A stretch of 64,000 nt of DNA from G963668605 sp963668605. Its GTDB lineage: Bacteria; Acidobacteriota; Terriglobia; Bryobacterales; Bryobacteraceae. The notes under the pieces are model-generated. The model ran no database searches, was not told the DNA's origin, and saw only the letters and a program-made list of their open reading frames with translations. The position numbers were made by a program, and so were the translations under genes. The stretch is from contig OY764903.1 in the NCBI GenBank assembly GCA_963668605.1, forward strand, positions 6,076,001 to 6,140,000. The letters run 5' to 3'. This document shows, in pieces, positions 8,412 through 17,664 of the stretch; within the stretch, counting starts at the first letter, position 1; every line of letters starts with the position of its first letter.

Positions 8412-9752
8412 TTACGGCAGATCGTCGAGACGCTCCACCTTGACGCGTGCAATGCGGTTGCGCTCTTTTTGGAGTACCGTGAACTTTCTCGCTCCATAGT
8501 CCACGCTCTCGCCCGCTGAGGGAATATAGCCGAGCCGGAAGAGCAGAAAACCCGCCAGTGTCTCAAAGCCCGCGTCCCCTGGCAGTTCGATACCATACTG
8601 CATCTCGAGGTCGCGGATGCTGACCGCGCCGTCGAGTTCGATTTCGCGCGCCTCGATCGCGGGCGCCGGAGGCGCGGCGTCGAATTCGTCCTCAATCTCT
8701 CCGAAGATCTGTTCGAGGACATCTTCCATAGTGATGATGCCGACGATGGTGCCGAACTCATCCACCACCACGCCCATTTGCGTGCGCGTGGCGCGGAAAT
8801 CCTCAAGTAGTTGGCCCAGCGGCTTCGTCTCCGGAATGATCAGCGGTTTGCGCAGCAAACTGCGCAGGTTGAAAGGCTTTGTGGGGCGACGTCTCTCGGT
8901 CGCGCGGCGGCGCGCAGCCCATTCGCGGAGCAGATCCTTGGCCAGCACGATTCCGACGATATTTTCCGGGGTCGCTTCATAGACCGGGTAGCGCGAATAG
9001 TGCTGGTCGCCGAAGATGCGCAACGTCTCGTCCAGCGTGGCTGAGAGCGGAATCGAAACCACGTCGTTGCGCGGCACCATTGCCTGGCGAGCATAGACAT
9101 TCTCCAAGTCCAGCAGGTGCTGGATGGTCACTTCCTGAAAGCTCTCCAGGTGCCCAGCGTGCCGGCTGGAAGTCACCAACAGGCGCAATTCCTCGGCCGA
9201 ATGTCCGCCTCCATGTACGTGACCTCTCATCCCAAACAACCTGGAGACCGACGAGGCGGTGCGCTCAATTACGTACACAAAGGGCAGCGAGATCCGGTAG
9301 AACACAAGCAGCGCGGGCGCCGAAAGAATCGCAAACTGGTTGGCCTTCTCGATGCCCAGGTTTTTCGGAACCACCTCGCCTGCCACAATATGGACGAAGC
9401 TCATCGCCAAAAATGCCAGGCCGAAGCTGAGACCGTGAAAGAGCGCCGCCGAGGCCGGTGTGACCGCCGGCTGCAAGACGCCGGCTACGATTTCGTAGAG
9501 CGTCTCTTCTCCTGCCCAGCCGAGGCCGAGACTGGCCAGTGTGACGCCGACTTGAGTCACCGAGAGCAGCCGCTCCGGATTCTCCAGCAGGCTTAGCGCC
9601 GCCTTTGCGCCGGCGTTGCCTTCCTCGGCGCGCATCCGTAGGCGAGAGCGCCGGCAGGAGACCAACGAAACTTCGGCGGCGGCGAAGAAGGCGTTGACCG
9701 CCACGATCAACACGATCAGGAGAATGCGATACCCGAAGTAGCTTTCGGTCAT
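8412..9752 (-). CDS. CorC/HlyC-family membrane protein (CNNM-like, CBS pair)
   Basis: Member of the family linked to magnesium/cobalt efflux. With the ATG at 9752 it is 446 residues. It has an N-terminal CNNM/DUF21 membrane domain with about four hydrophobic segments (ILLIVLIVAVNAFFAAAEVSL first, then segments around residues 65-200). A CBS-domain pair follows (about 215-355; MVPRNDVVSIP and GVVVDEFGTIVGIITMEDVL) and then a CorC/HlyC C-terminal domain (about 370-440). The frame is open upstream to 9980, but that lead is not family-like and overlaps the divergent gene, so MTESYFGYR is the likely start. The exact transported ion is not shown by sequence. Confidence 0.88.
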   Translation of the reverse strand: MTESYFGYRILLIVLIVAVNAFFAAAEVSLVSCRRSRLRMRAEEGNAGAKAALSLLENPERLLSVTQVGVTLASLGLGWAGEETLYEIVAGVLQPAVTPASAALFHGLSFGLAFLAMSFVHIVAGEVVPKNLGIEKANQFAILSAPALLVFYRISLPFVYVIERTASSVSRLFGMRGHVHGGGHSAEELRLLVTSSRHAGHLESFQEVTIQHLLDLENVYARQAMVPRNDVVSIPLSATLDETLRIFGDQHYSRYPVYEATPENIVGIVLAKDLLREWAARRRATERRRPTKPFNLRSLLRKPLIIPETKPLGQLLEDFRATRTQMGVVVDEFGTIVGIITMEDVLEQIFGEIEDEFDAAPPAPAIEAREIELDGAVSIRDLEMQYGIELPGDAGFETLAGFLLFRLGYIPSAGESVDYGARKFTVLQKERNRIARVKVERLDDLP

Positions 9753-9768
9753 TTCAGCATAGGGGTGC

Positions 9769-12012
9769 GTGATTGCGATTCCGATACAATTTAGGGCAGT
9801 GGCCTCGCATCGGTTTCTTAAATATATCAATTGGATGATCGCCGCCGTTCTCGCGATCTTTGTTGTGATGGTGTACTGGCACATGTACAGGCCTGTGCCG
9901 GCAACCTCCGGCTCGGTCTCCGCGCCCGTCCACGCGCCGGTCGCGATCGCGCGAGATGCCCACGGTGTTCCGCATATCACGGCCGCGAGCGTCGAGGACG
10001 CCGTCTTCGCGCAGGGCTATGCGATGGCGCAGGATCGTCTCTGGCAGATGGACGCCGCGCGGCGCGCAGCTTCGGGAACGCTCAGTGAGGTAGTCGGAAA
10101 GGCCGGCCTGGAGTCCGATATCGAAGCGCGCCGCCTGCGCCTGCCGCGCATCGCCGGGGAAGTGGTGCGGCGCCTGCCTGCTGGTGAGAAGGTCGTGCTG
10201 GCGGCGTTCGCACGCGGTGTCAACCATTTCATCGAAACCAATCGTGGGCGCCTGCCCCTCGAATTCGCACTGCTCGGCTACGATCCCGCGCCGTGGCAGG
10301 TGGCGGATTCCGTCGCGATTTTCATGCAGATGTATCGCACGTTGACCGTGAGTTGGAAGCGCGAGTTGCAGAAGGCTGGCATGCGCGCCGCCGGCGATGC
10401 GGAGAAGGTGGAGCAGTTGTACGCGGTACGCGAAGGCGGCGAAGTGCAACCCGGCTCCAACGCGTGGGTGGTGAGCGGCAAGCGCACGTCGACGGGAAAA
10501 CCGTTGCTCGCCAATGATCCGCATCTTGAATTTTCAATGCCTTCCGTCTGGTACATGGCGCACCTCAAGGCGCCCGGCCTGAACGTCAGCGGCGCCGCGC
10601 TCGCCGGCGTGCCGTGCATCATCCTAGGTCACAACGAACGCATCGCCTGGGGCGTCACCAATCTCGAATTCGACGTGCAGGATCTCTATCTCGAAACACT
10701 CGACGCACGCACCGGCCGCTACGTGTTTCAAGGCCGCGAGGAGCAGGCGCGACTGGAGCGCGAAGTGATTGCGGTTCAGGGCGCCAAACCCGTGCAGGTG
10801 GATACCTGGGTGACACGCCACGGCCCGGTGATCATCTCCGAAAACGGCCTGAACATGGCTTTGCGTTGGACTGCGGCGGAGCCGGACGGTGTCGGCTTCC
10901 CGTTCCTCGATGTGAATCGCGCGCGCAACTGGAATGAGTTTGTTGCCGCTTGTGCCCGCTTCCCCGGACCCGCGCAGAACATGGTCTACGCGGACAAGGA
11001 CGGCAACATCGGCTACCACGCCGTGGGCAAGCTGCCGCTACGCAGGAACCACTCGGGCGACGTGCCCGCCAACGGCGCAACGGGCGGCCAGGAATGGGAT
11101 GGATTCATTCCGTTCGATCAATTGCCGTCCGCTTTCAATCCGCCTTCCGGCGTGATCGTCACGGCCAATCAGAATCCGTTTCCGGAGAATTACGCGCAGC
11201 GCGTTTCCGGCTACTTTGCACCGCCGTATCGCGCCGCGCAGATTCGCAGCTTGCTCGCCGAACGGACCGACTTGCGGCCGGCTGACATGCTCGCCGTGCA
11301 GAGTGATGTCTATTCCGCCTTCTCGCACTTCCTTGCACGCCAACTCGTGACCGCTTATGACAAGCGCGGTCAGGGCAACCCTGCGCTGGGACCTGCGGCC
11401 GAGTTGCTGCGCCAATGGGATGGGCAGATGCGCAAGGGCGAACCGCAGCCGATGATCGTGGCGCTTGCCTTTCAGCATCTGCGGCTGGCGGTAGCCGACA
11501 AAGCTGCGCCGGGCAAAGGCGCAATCTATGATTCGGGCATGGCCCCGGCGGTGCTGGAGCGATTGCTCAGGGCGCGCCCTGCCGCGTGGTTTGCCGATTG
11601 GGATCAGCTTCTGTTGCGCTGTTTCGTCGAGTCAATCGAGGAGGGGCAACGCACGCAGGGCCGCGATCCGAAGCTCTGGGACTACGGCATCTACAACCAG
11701 CTCTACCTTGTGCATCCGGTCGTCGGACGCATCAAGTGGCTCGGCCAGTATTTCAACATCGGACCGAATCCGATGAGCGGATCGTCCACCACCGTCAAGC
11801 AGACAACGCGCCGTCTCGGTCCTTCGATGCGCATGGTCGCCGACCTGTCCGATTGGGACAACTCCCTGCAGAATATCGCCATAGGCCAATCCGGCCAGCT
11901 CTTTTCCGGACATTACAAGGATCAGTGGAAGGACTACTACGAAGGCCGCAGCTTCCCGATGCAGTTCAACAAGGTGGACGCGAAGAGCACGCTGACGCTG
12001 CAGCCCCGGTAG
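9769..12012 (+). CDS. Penicillin acylase family N-terminal nucleophile hydrolase
   Basis: Amide hydrolase made as a precursor that cleaves itself into alpha and beta chains. The 747-residue frame has an N-terminal membrane anchor or signal (MIAAVLAIFVVMVYW), an alpha-chain region with DAHGVPHITA and AQGYAMAQDRLWQMD, a spacer, and the beta chain starting at Ser230 in GSNAWVVSGKRTSTG. The following LLANDPHL and GVPCIILGHNERIAWGVTN are family hallmarks. Natural substrates in this subgroup are unknown; acyl-homoserine lactones or acylated peptides are possible. The frame opens with GTG at 9769; a second GTG at 9799 gives a cleaner signal-anchor start and is equally possible. Only a few bases separate it from the divergent corC start. 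Confidence 0.88.
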   Translation: MIAIPIQFRAVASHRFLKYINWMIAAVLAIFVVMVYWHMYRPVPATSGSVSAPVHAPVAIARDAHGVPHITAASVEDAVFAQGYAMAQDRLWQMDAARRAASGTLSEVVGKAGLESDIEARRLRLPRIAGEVVRRLPAGEKVVLAAFARGVNHFIETNRGRLPLEFALLGYDPAPWQVADSVAIFMQMYRTLTVSWKRELQKAGMRAAGDAEKVEQLYAVREGGEVQPGSNAWVVSGKRTSTGKPLLANDPHLEFSMPSVWYMAHLKAPGLNVSGAALAGVPCIILGHNERIAWGVTNLEFDVQDLYLETLDARTGRYVFQGREEQARLEREVIAVQGAKPVQVDTWVTRHGPVIISENGLNMALRWTAAEPDGVGFPFLDVNRARNWNEFVAACARFPGPAQNMVYADKDGNIGYHAVGKLPLRRNHSGDVPANGATGGQEWDGFIPFDQLPSAFNPPSGVIVTANQNPFPENYAQRVSGYFAPPYRAAQIRSLLAERTDLRPADMLAVQSDVYSAFSHFLARQLVTAYDKRGQGNPALGPAAELLRQWDGQMRKGEPQPMIVALAFQHLRLAVADKAAPGKGAIYDSGMAPAVLERLLRARPAAWFADWDQLLLRCFVESIEEGQRTQGRDPKLWDYGIYNQLYLVHPVVGRIKWLGQYFNIGPNPMSGSSTTVKQTTRRLGPSMRMVADLSDWDNSLQNIAIGQSGQLFSGHYKDQWKDYYEGRSFPMQFNKVDAKSTLTLQPR

Positions 12013-12033
12013 CGTAGTGCGGCAATAATTCTG

Positions 12034-12059
12034 TGGTTTACGGGGGAGCCGCCCTCCGC
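12034..12059. repeat. Degenerate copy of the GC-rich hairpin element
   Basis: The short gap between the convergent acylase and isocitrate dehydrogenase genes contains TGGTTTACGGGGGAGCCGCC followed by CTCCGC. This reads like the two edges of the larger structure at 34404-34503 (TGGTTTATGGGGGG at one side, GGGGAGCCGCCCCCCGC at the other) joined with the internal hairpins missing. The residual stem is imperfect. Confidence 0.45.
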
Positions 12060-12066
12060 ATCTGGG

Positions 12067-13077
12067 TCAGTTGTTCAAGGCAGCGATGACGGCATCCGTG
12101 AATTCCGCCGTTCCCGCTTTGCCGCCCACGTCGCCGGTCAGGTGCTTTCCATCCCGATAGACCTTTGCAAGCGCCATCTCCAGGCGTTTGGCCGCTTCGA
12201 GTTCTCCCAAGTGGATCAACATCATGCAAGATGAAGCCATCAGCGCGGTCGGATTCGCGATGCCCTTGCCCGCGATGTCAGGCGCGCTGCCGTGCACGGC
12301 TTCGAAGACCGCATCGGTGATGCCCATGTTCGCGCCGGGCACGATGCCCAGTCCGCCGACGAGGCCGGCGGCGAGGTCGGAAACAATGTCGCCGTAAAGA
12401 TTTGGCAGCAGCAGCACGTCGAATTGCTCCGGCCGCATGACCAGTTGCATGGCGGCGTTGTCGACGATCAATTCTTTGTATTCGATCTCCGGATAGTCCG
12501 CCGCGACCTCGCGGCAGCAGCGCAGGAACAGTCCGTCGGCGAGCTTCATGATGTTCGCCTTGTGGATCGCCGTGACCTTCTTGCGGCCCACTTTGCGCGT
12601 GTATTCAAAGGCGTAACGGGCGATGTTCATCGAAGCCGTTTTCGTGATCACCTTCAAGCTGGTTACCACGTCCTTAACGACCTCGTGCTCGAGACCGGAA
12701 TAGAGATCCTCCGTGTTCTCGCGGAAGATGATCATGTCAATGGGGACGTCTTGAAATCGCGAGTTGATGCCCGCGAGATTTTTCACCGGCCGCACGTTGG
12801 CGAAGAGGTCGAGCTTCTTGCGCAGCGCGACATTGACGCTCTGGAAGCCGCCCGCGACGGGCGTTGTGACAGGACCCTTCAGGCCGACGTGCGTGCGCGC
12901 CATGGAGTCGAGCACGGCGGGCGGCAGTTCCTTGCCGGCGGCGGCAATCAGTTGCGCGTTCAGCTCCACGCGTTCCCAGGCGAACTTCACTCCGGTCGCT
13001 TCCAACGCGCGCACAGTGGCGTCGGCCACTTCGGGACCGATGCCGTCTCCGGGGATCAAAGTAACTGGATATACCAC
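12067..13077 (-). CDS. NAD-dependent isocitrate dehydrogenase-type beta-decarboxylating dehydrogenase
   Basis: Oxidative decarboxylation of isocitrate, or of a related 3-alkylmalate, with NAD(P)+. The 336 residues show the family start (TLIPGDGIGPEV), the substrate loop with FRENTEDLYSGLEH, the catalytic AIHKANIMKLADG Lys region, and metal ligands in LLPNLYGDIVSDLAAGLVGG. The length and the NTEDLYSG loop fit the short mitochondrial-type NAD-IDH rather than isopropylmalate dehydrogenase, which has a different loop. No leu genes are nearby. It is a single gene convergent with the acylase and divergent from purH. Confidence 0.87.
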   Translation of the reverse strand: MVYPVTLIPGDGIGPEVADATVRALEATGVKFAWERVELNAQLIAAAGKELPPAVLDSMARTHVGLKGPVTTPVAGGFQSVNVALRKKLDLFANVRPVKNLAGINSRFQDVPIDMIIFRENTEDLYSGLEHEVVKDVVTSLKVITKTASMNIARYAFEYTRKVGRKKVTAIHKANIMKLADGLFLRCCREVAADYPEIEYKELIVDNAAMQLVMRPEQFDVLLLPNLYGDIVSDLAAGLVGGLGIVPGANMGITDAVFEAVHGSAPDIAGKGIANPTALMASSCMMLIHLGELEAAKRLEMALAKVYRDGKHLTGDVGGKAGTAEFTDAVIAALNN

Positions 13078-13136
13078 TTTCCCATTGTACCGTCCCGTCT
13101 ATGTGGGAAAATAAAAGATCGTCCGGATAGATCCTC

Positions 13137-14693
13137 ATGGCAACCATCAAACGCGCCCTTCTCTCTGTTACCGACAAGACTGGCATTCTAGAATTCGCAC
13201 GCGGGCTGCAAACGCTCGGTGTCGAGATCCTTTCCACCGGAGGCACCGCGAAAGCTCTGCGCGAAGGCGGCGTCTCGTTGCGGGACGTCTCGGAGGTGAC
13301 CAACTTTCCGGAGATGCTCGATGGACGTTTGAAGACGATCCACCCGCGCATCGCCGGCGGCATCCTCGGCATCCGCTCCAATGCGGAGCACATGCGTGCG
13401 CTCGAAGAGCACGCGATTCCCACGATCGATATGGTGGTGGTGAACCTCTATGCGTTTGAGAAATTCGCGGCTAAGCCCGGGGTCGGCGTGGCCGAGTTGA
13501 TTGAGAATATCGACATCGGCGGGCCGACTATGATTCGCGCGGCGGCGAAGAATTACCAGGATGTCGCGGTGGTGGTGGCGCCGGACGACTACGTAACGCT
13601 GCTAGAGGAGTTGCGCGCGTCCGCGGGTTCGCTCTCTCCGGAGACGCACTGGAATCTTGCCGTGAAGGCGTTTGCGATCACTGCCAAGTATGACCGCGCA
13701 ATCAGCGCGCGCCTCGCCCGCATCACACTGCGCGACGGGGCGTTCCATGACGAGGCGCCCGAACTGCCGCAGGTGCTCGATATCCGCGCGCCGCGCGCAC
13801 TATCGTTGCGTTACGGCGAAAATCCGCATCAGTCCGCTGCGCTATACGCCAATCACAACGCGGGCATCGCGGGCGCCACGCAGTTGCATGGCAAGGAGCT
13901 GTCCTACAACAACCTGGTGGATCTCGACGCGGCCTGGCACCTGATCCTCGAGTTCGACAATCCGGCGGCGGCGGTCATCAAGCACACCAACCCGTGCGGC
14001 TGCGCCGAGCAGGAGAGCTTGGTTGAGGCCTATCGAAAGGCATTTGAGGCGGATCCGGTGTCCGCCTATGGCGGCGTCCTGGCGTTCAACCGGAGCCTGG
14101 ATGAAGAAACCGCCACGGAGATCGCAAAGACGTTTATCGAAGCGATCGCCGCGCCGGATTATTCGCCCGAGGCGCTCGGTATCCTGATGCGCAAGAAGAA
14201 TCTGCGCCTGTTGCGGGTGGCGAAAACGGCGGCGGACGAGCCGGTGGTCAAGTCGATCAGCGGTGGGTTCCTCGTGCAGACCGCGGATGTGCACCGTCTG
14301 GAGCGTGCGCAGTGCAAAGTTGTGACCAACCGTGCGCCGGACGAGATGGAGTGGACCGCGCTGGAGTTTGGCTGGAAAGTTTCGAAGCACGTGAAATCGA
14401 ACGCCATCGTCTATTCGCGCGCCGGGCAGAGCGTCAGCGCGGGCGCCGGCCAGATGAGCCGCGTCGATTCCGTCAAGTTCGGCGCGATGAAAGCGGTGCT
14501 TCCATTGCAGGATACGGTGCTGGCCTCCGACGCGTTTTTCCCTTTCCCCGATGGCGTGGAGGAAGCGGCGAAGCATGGCATCACGGCGGTGATTCAACCG
14601 GGCGGATCGGTACGCGACCAGGAAGTGATCGACGCCGCGAACCGTTTGGGCCTGGCGATGGTATTTACGGGCGTCCGGCACTTCCGGCACTAA
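13137..14693 (+). CDS. purH: Bifunctional AICAR formyltransferase/IMP cyclohydrolase
   Basis: Catalyses the last two steps of de novo purine synthesis: formylation of AICAR with 10-formyl-tetrahydrofolate and ring closure to IMP. The 518-residue length is normal. The N-terminal MGS-like cyclohydrolase domain begins IKRALLSVTDKTGI and includes LSTGGTAKALREGG and DGRLKTIHPRI. The C-terminal transformylase has the catalytic KHTNPCG and LRYGENPHQ motifs and ends with QPGGSVRDQEVIDAAN and MVFTGVRHFRH. The ATG at 13137 fits family starts exactly. A small unknown gene follows after seven bases. Confidence 0.97.
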   Translation: MATIKRALLSVTDKTGILEFARGLQTLGVEILSTGGTAKALREGGVSLRDVSEVTNFPEMLDGRLKTIHPRIAGGILGIRSNAEHMRALEEHAIPTIDMVVVNLYAFEKFAAKPGVGVAELIENIDIGGPTMIRAAAKNYQDVAVVVAPDDYVTLLEELRASAGSLSPETHWNLAVKAFAITAKYDRAISARLARITLRDGAFHDEAPELPQVLDIRAPRALSLRYGENPHQSAALYANHNAGIAGATQLHGKELSYNNLVDLDAAWHLILEFDNPAAAVIKHTNPCGCAEQESLVEAYRKAFEADPVSAYGGVLAFNRSLDEETATEIAKTFIEAIAAPDYSPEALGILMRKKNLRLLRVAKTAADEPVVKSISGGFLVQTADVHRLERAQCKVVTNRAPDEMEWTALEFGWKVSKHVKSNAIVYSRAGQSVSAGAGQMSRVDSVKFGAMKAVLPLQDTVLASDAFFPFPDGVEEAAKHGITAVIQPGGSVRDQEVIDAANRLGLAMVFTGVRHFRH

Positions 14694-14700
14694 TTGTTCG

Positions 14701-14988
14701 ATGTCAAAATCAATGCAGGAATTGTTCGGTCCGCTCAAACGGGCGCACATCACACAGGAGGTGGCCGAGGGTGGCCACTGGTCTGGTTCGACGCAAGGCC
14801 TGCGGGTCCGGTTCGACTTGATTACGCTGGCCGCCGGGCGGCGCGTCGCCTGGTACGTGAAGGGTGTGGGCTGGAGCGGGAAAGGCGTCGCCGGCACAGT
14901 GTTTGACGCGCTTGCGGAGATACAACAGCGTGCAGCGCACCGCGAATCGCTGCGTGAAACGGCGCCGACGCAGGGGTGTTTGTTTTAG
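14701..14988 (+). CDS. Small protein of unknown function downstream of purH
   Basis: A 95-residue frame starting ATG seven bases after the purH stop, so probably co-transcribed with it. I do not recognise a family. The sequence is moderately basic and Gly-rich in the middle (VAWYVKGVGWSGKGVAG), with a predicted mixed strand-helix character and no signal peptide or membrane segment. Its last four bases overlap the end of the convergent aldo/keto reductase gene. Coding status is supported by length, the lack of a better frame and the tight spacing, but not by homology. Confidence 0.55.
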   Translation: MSKSMQELFGPLKRAHITQEVAEGGHWSGSTQGLRVRFDLITLAAGRRVAWYVKGVGWSGKGVAGTVFDALAEIQQRAAHRESLRETAPTQGCLF

Positions 14989-15908
14989 GCGACCGGCCCG
15001 CGCAGCGGTCCCCATTGCGCGGCTAGCAATTTGCCGCGCTCCGTGATGCCGGCTATCTCCTCGCCGCTGGGCGTTTTGTAGGAACGCGCCGCCACGAGAG
15101 CCGGACGTAGCTCTTCCTGTGTGCGCACGCCGATGATCGCGACGCAGACTCCCGGTACGCTCCAGACGTAGCGCAGCGTGTCGCTGTACTCCTGCGTAGA
15201 GACCAGTCGCGCGCCCGCTTTCGTGGGACCGCCGAGCACTTTCATGGCGATCACGCCGATGTTGCGCTTGCGGCACTCCGGCAGCACCTTCTCCTCATAG
15301 CCGTAGATGTGGCGTTCGACGTGGTTGACGGTACACATCAGCAGATCGACTTCGCCGGTCTCGAGCGCGGGCAGGACGCGCGCCGGACGCAGGTGGCTGG
15401 TCACGCCGATGTGCCTGATCATGCCCTGCTTTTTCGCTTCGATCAGCGCGCCGAGCGTGCCGTTCTTCGCGAGCGCCTGTTCGAGTTTCGGGTAGCGGTC
15501 GTCGCGGCTGATGTTGTGGATGTGGCAGCAATCGAGGTGATCGGTTTGCAGTTTCCGCAGGCTGTCGCGGATCTGATACAGGGCGTCGCCTTTGGCGTTG
15601 GTCTCGACTTTCGAGACGAGAAAGACCTTGTCGCGTTTGCCCTTGAGCGCGCGGCCGAGACGCTCTTCGGATTGGCCGTAAGGCGGCGCGGTGTCGAAGT
15701 AGTTCACGCCGTTATCGATCGCCTCGGCCACTGTGCGGTCGACCGTCGACTGCTCGACGCCGTCGTCGCCGAAGTGCTGCGCGCCGATACCGAACATGCC
15801 GGCCTGAAAATTAATCTTACCCAGACGGCGCGTGGGAATCCCGCCCGCACCCAAGGCTGGAGCCGCCGCCACAATCATTGTGAAACCGCGCCTGGTGATG
15901 TCCGTCAT
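14985..15908 (-). CDS. Tat-exported aldo/keto reductase
   Basis: NAD(P)H-dependent aldo/keto reductase fold with a twin-arginine leader (MTDITRRGFTMIVAAAPALG), so probably folded in the cytoplasm and then exported, as for several Acidobacteriota oxidoreductases. The catalytic tetrad is visible: Asp in NYFDTAPPYG, Tyr four residues on in the same stretch, Lys in FLVSKVETN, and His in DCCHIHNI. The ATG at 15908 is chosen over one nine codons upstream because it places the RR motif near the N-terminus. The substrate is unknown. Its start lies about 50 bases from the divergent ilvD start. Confidence 0.87.
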   Translation of the reverse strand: MTDITRRGFTMIVAAAPALGAGGIPTRRLGKINFQAGMFGIGAQHFGDDGVEQSTVDRTVAEAIDNGVNYFDTAPPYGQSEERLGRALKGKRDKVFLVSKVETNAKGDALYQIRDSLRKLQTDHLDCCHIHNISRDDRYPKLEQALAKNGTLGALIEAKKQGMIRHIGVTSHLRPARVLPALETGEVDLLMCTVNHVERHIYGYEEKVLPECRKRNIGVIAMKVLGGPTKAGARLVSTQEYSDTLRYVWSVPGVCVAIIGVRTQEELRPALVAARSYKTPSGEEIAGITERGKLLAAQWGPLRGPVA

Positions 15909-15957
15909 GCGTCGTATTCTACTCCAGCGACGCAATTCCCGTTACACTCAAAGGCAA

Positions 15958-17628
15958 ATGGGACTCAAAAGCTACACAATCACGCAGGGACGGGACCGCG
16001 CTCCGGCGCGAGCCATGCTCAAGGCGATCGGCTTTACGGATGCGGATTTGCGCAAGCCTATCATTGGCATTGCGAACACCTGGATTGAAACCATGCCGTG
16101 CAACTACAACTTGCGCGAGTTGGCAGTCAAGGTGAAAGCGGGTGTGCGGGCGGCGGGCGGCACGCCGATGGAATTCAACACCGTTGCAATCAGCGACGGC
16201 GTGACTATGGGGACGGAAGGCATGAAGGCGTCGCTCGTCAGCCGCGACCTGATTGCCGATTCGATCGAACTTGTCGCGCGCGGGCACATGTTCGATGGCA
16301 TCGTGGCGTTGGTGGCCTGCGACAAAACGATTCCCGGCGCCGCGATGGCCCTGTTGCGGGTGAATGTGCCCGGCGTGATTCTATACGGCGGCTCGATTCT
16401 GCCGGGCAAGTACAAAGGCCGCGACCTGACGGTGCAGGATGTTTTCGAGGCCGTCGGCGCCAACGCGGCCGGGCGCATCTCGGACGCGGAGTTGCTTGCC
16501 ATCGAAGACGCCGCGTGTCCGGGCGCGGGCGCATGTGGCGGGCAATTTACCGCGAATACAATGGCGACCGTGATGGAAGTGTTGGGGCTTTCGCCGATGA
16601 ACACTGCCGCCGTGCCGCAGGTGGACCCGGCCAAGGACGCGGTCGCCTTCCGCTGCGGTCAGGTGGTTATGGATGCTGTACGGAGAGATTTGAAACCGCG
16701 CGACATCGTAACGCGCCGGGCGCTCGAGAACGCGATCGCGTCGGTGGCGGCGACCGGCGGCTCCACCAACTCCGTGCTGCACCTGCTGGCCATCGCGCAC
16801 GAGGCTCAAGTCGACCTGAAGATCGACGATTTCCAGACAATCAGCGCGCGTACGCCGCTGCTTGTGGATCTCAAGCCAGCCGGCAAGTACGTTGCCGTCG
16901 ATGTGCATTATGCGGGCGGTATCGGCGTGATCGCGCAACGGTTGGTTAAGGGCGGCTACGCCGACGGCGCGGCCATCACGGTGACCGGCCGCACGCTGGC
17001 CGAGGAGGCTGCGGATGCGAAGGAGACGCCCGGGCAGGACGTGATTCATGCCCTCTCGAATCCGATCAAGGCGAGCGGCGGGCTTGTGATTCTGCGCGGT
17101 TCGCTCGCGCCCGATGGCAGCGTGATCAAGGTGACTGGGATTGCGCGCAAGTCGCACACCGGTCCGGCGCGGGTGTTTGCGTGTGAGGAACAGGCGATGG
17201 AGGCCGTGACCAGCGGCGGAATCCAGGCCGGCGACATTCTCGTGATTCGTTACGAAGGACCGAAGGGCGGGCCCGGAATGCGCGAGATGCTCGGCGTCAC
17301 CGGAGCGATCATGGGCGCGGGTCTCGGCGACGATGTGGCGCTGATTACCGACGGGCGCTTCAGTGGTGCGACACGCGGATTCATGGTGGGTCATGTCGCA
17401 CCGGAAGCGGCCGTAGGCGGGCCGATCGCGGCGGTGGAAGAGGGCGACTCGATCACGATCGACATTGAAAAATGCACGATCGATCTGAATGTGGCGCCCG
17501 AGGTGGTCGCTCAGCGCCTTTCGAAATGGAGCGCGCCGGAGCCTAAGTACAGAGACGGCGTGTTCGGCAAGTACATTGCCCTAGTCGGTTCGGCCGCCGA
17601 GGGCGCGATGACGACGCCGAAATTCTGA
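15958..17628 (+). CDS. ilvD: Dihydroxy-acid dehydratase, 2Fe-2S type
   Basis: Dehydrates 2,3-dihydroxy-isovalerate and its homologue in branched-chain amino acid synthesis. The 556-residue protein has three cluster Cys: Cys48 (TMPCNYNLR), Cys121 (VACDKTIPG) and Cys193 (GACGGQFTANTM). This is the arrangement of the oxygen-tolerant 2Fe-2S class. The frame is open to 15832, but MGLKSYTITQGRDRAPARAM at 15958 matches known starts and has AAAGGC just upstream. A second IlvD/Edd-family gene at 52123 lacks the first Cys. No other ilv gene is close. Very secure assignment. Confidence 0.95.
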   Translation: MGLKSYTITQGRDRAPARAMLKAIGFTDADLRKPIIGIANTWIETMPCNYNLRELAVKVKAGVRAAGGTPMEFNTVAISDGVTMGTEGMKASLVSRDLIADSIELVARGHMFDGIVALVACDKTIPGAAMALLRVNVPGVILYGGSILPGKYKGRDLTVQDVFEAVGANAAGRISDAELLAIEDAACPGAGACGGQFTANTMATVMEVLGLSPMNTAAVPQVDPAKDAVAFRCGQVVMDAVRRDLKPRDIVTRRALENAIASVAATGGSTNSVLHLLAIAHEAQVDLKIDDFQTISARTPLLVDLKPAGKYVAVDVHYAGGIGVIAQRLVKGGYADGAAITVTGRTLAEEAADAKETPGQDVIHALSNPIKASGGLVILRGSLAPDGSVIKVTGIARKSHTGPARVFACEEQAMEAVTSGGIQAGDILVIRYEGPKGGPGMREMLGVTGAIMGAGLGDDVALITDGRFSGATRGFMVGHVAPEAAVGGPIAAVEEGDSITIDIEKCTIDLNVAPEVVAQRLSKWSAPEPKYRDGVFGKYIALVGSAAEGAMTTPKF

Positions 17629-17664
17629 GAGCAGCGCAGTCTGATGTTACGCTGGGAGTACTAC

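Noticed and set aside
15832..15957. Longer ilvD start
   Set aside because: The extra 42 codons overlap the divergent reductase gene and have no family similarity; MGLKSYTITQ at 15958 is the standard beginning.
17629..17664. Cobalamin riboswitch upstream of the BtuB-like receptor
   Set aside because: Only 36 bases separate it from ilvD, too few for a B12 riboswitch, and no B12 box is visible.
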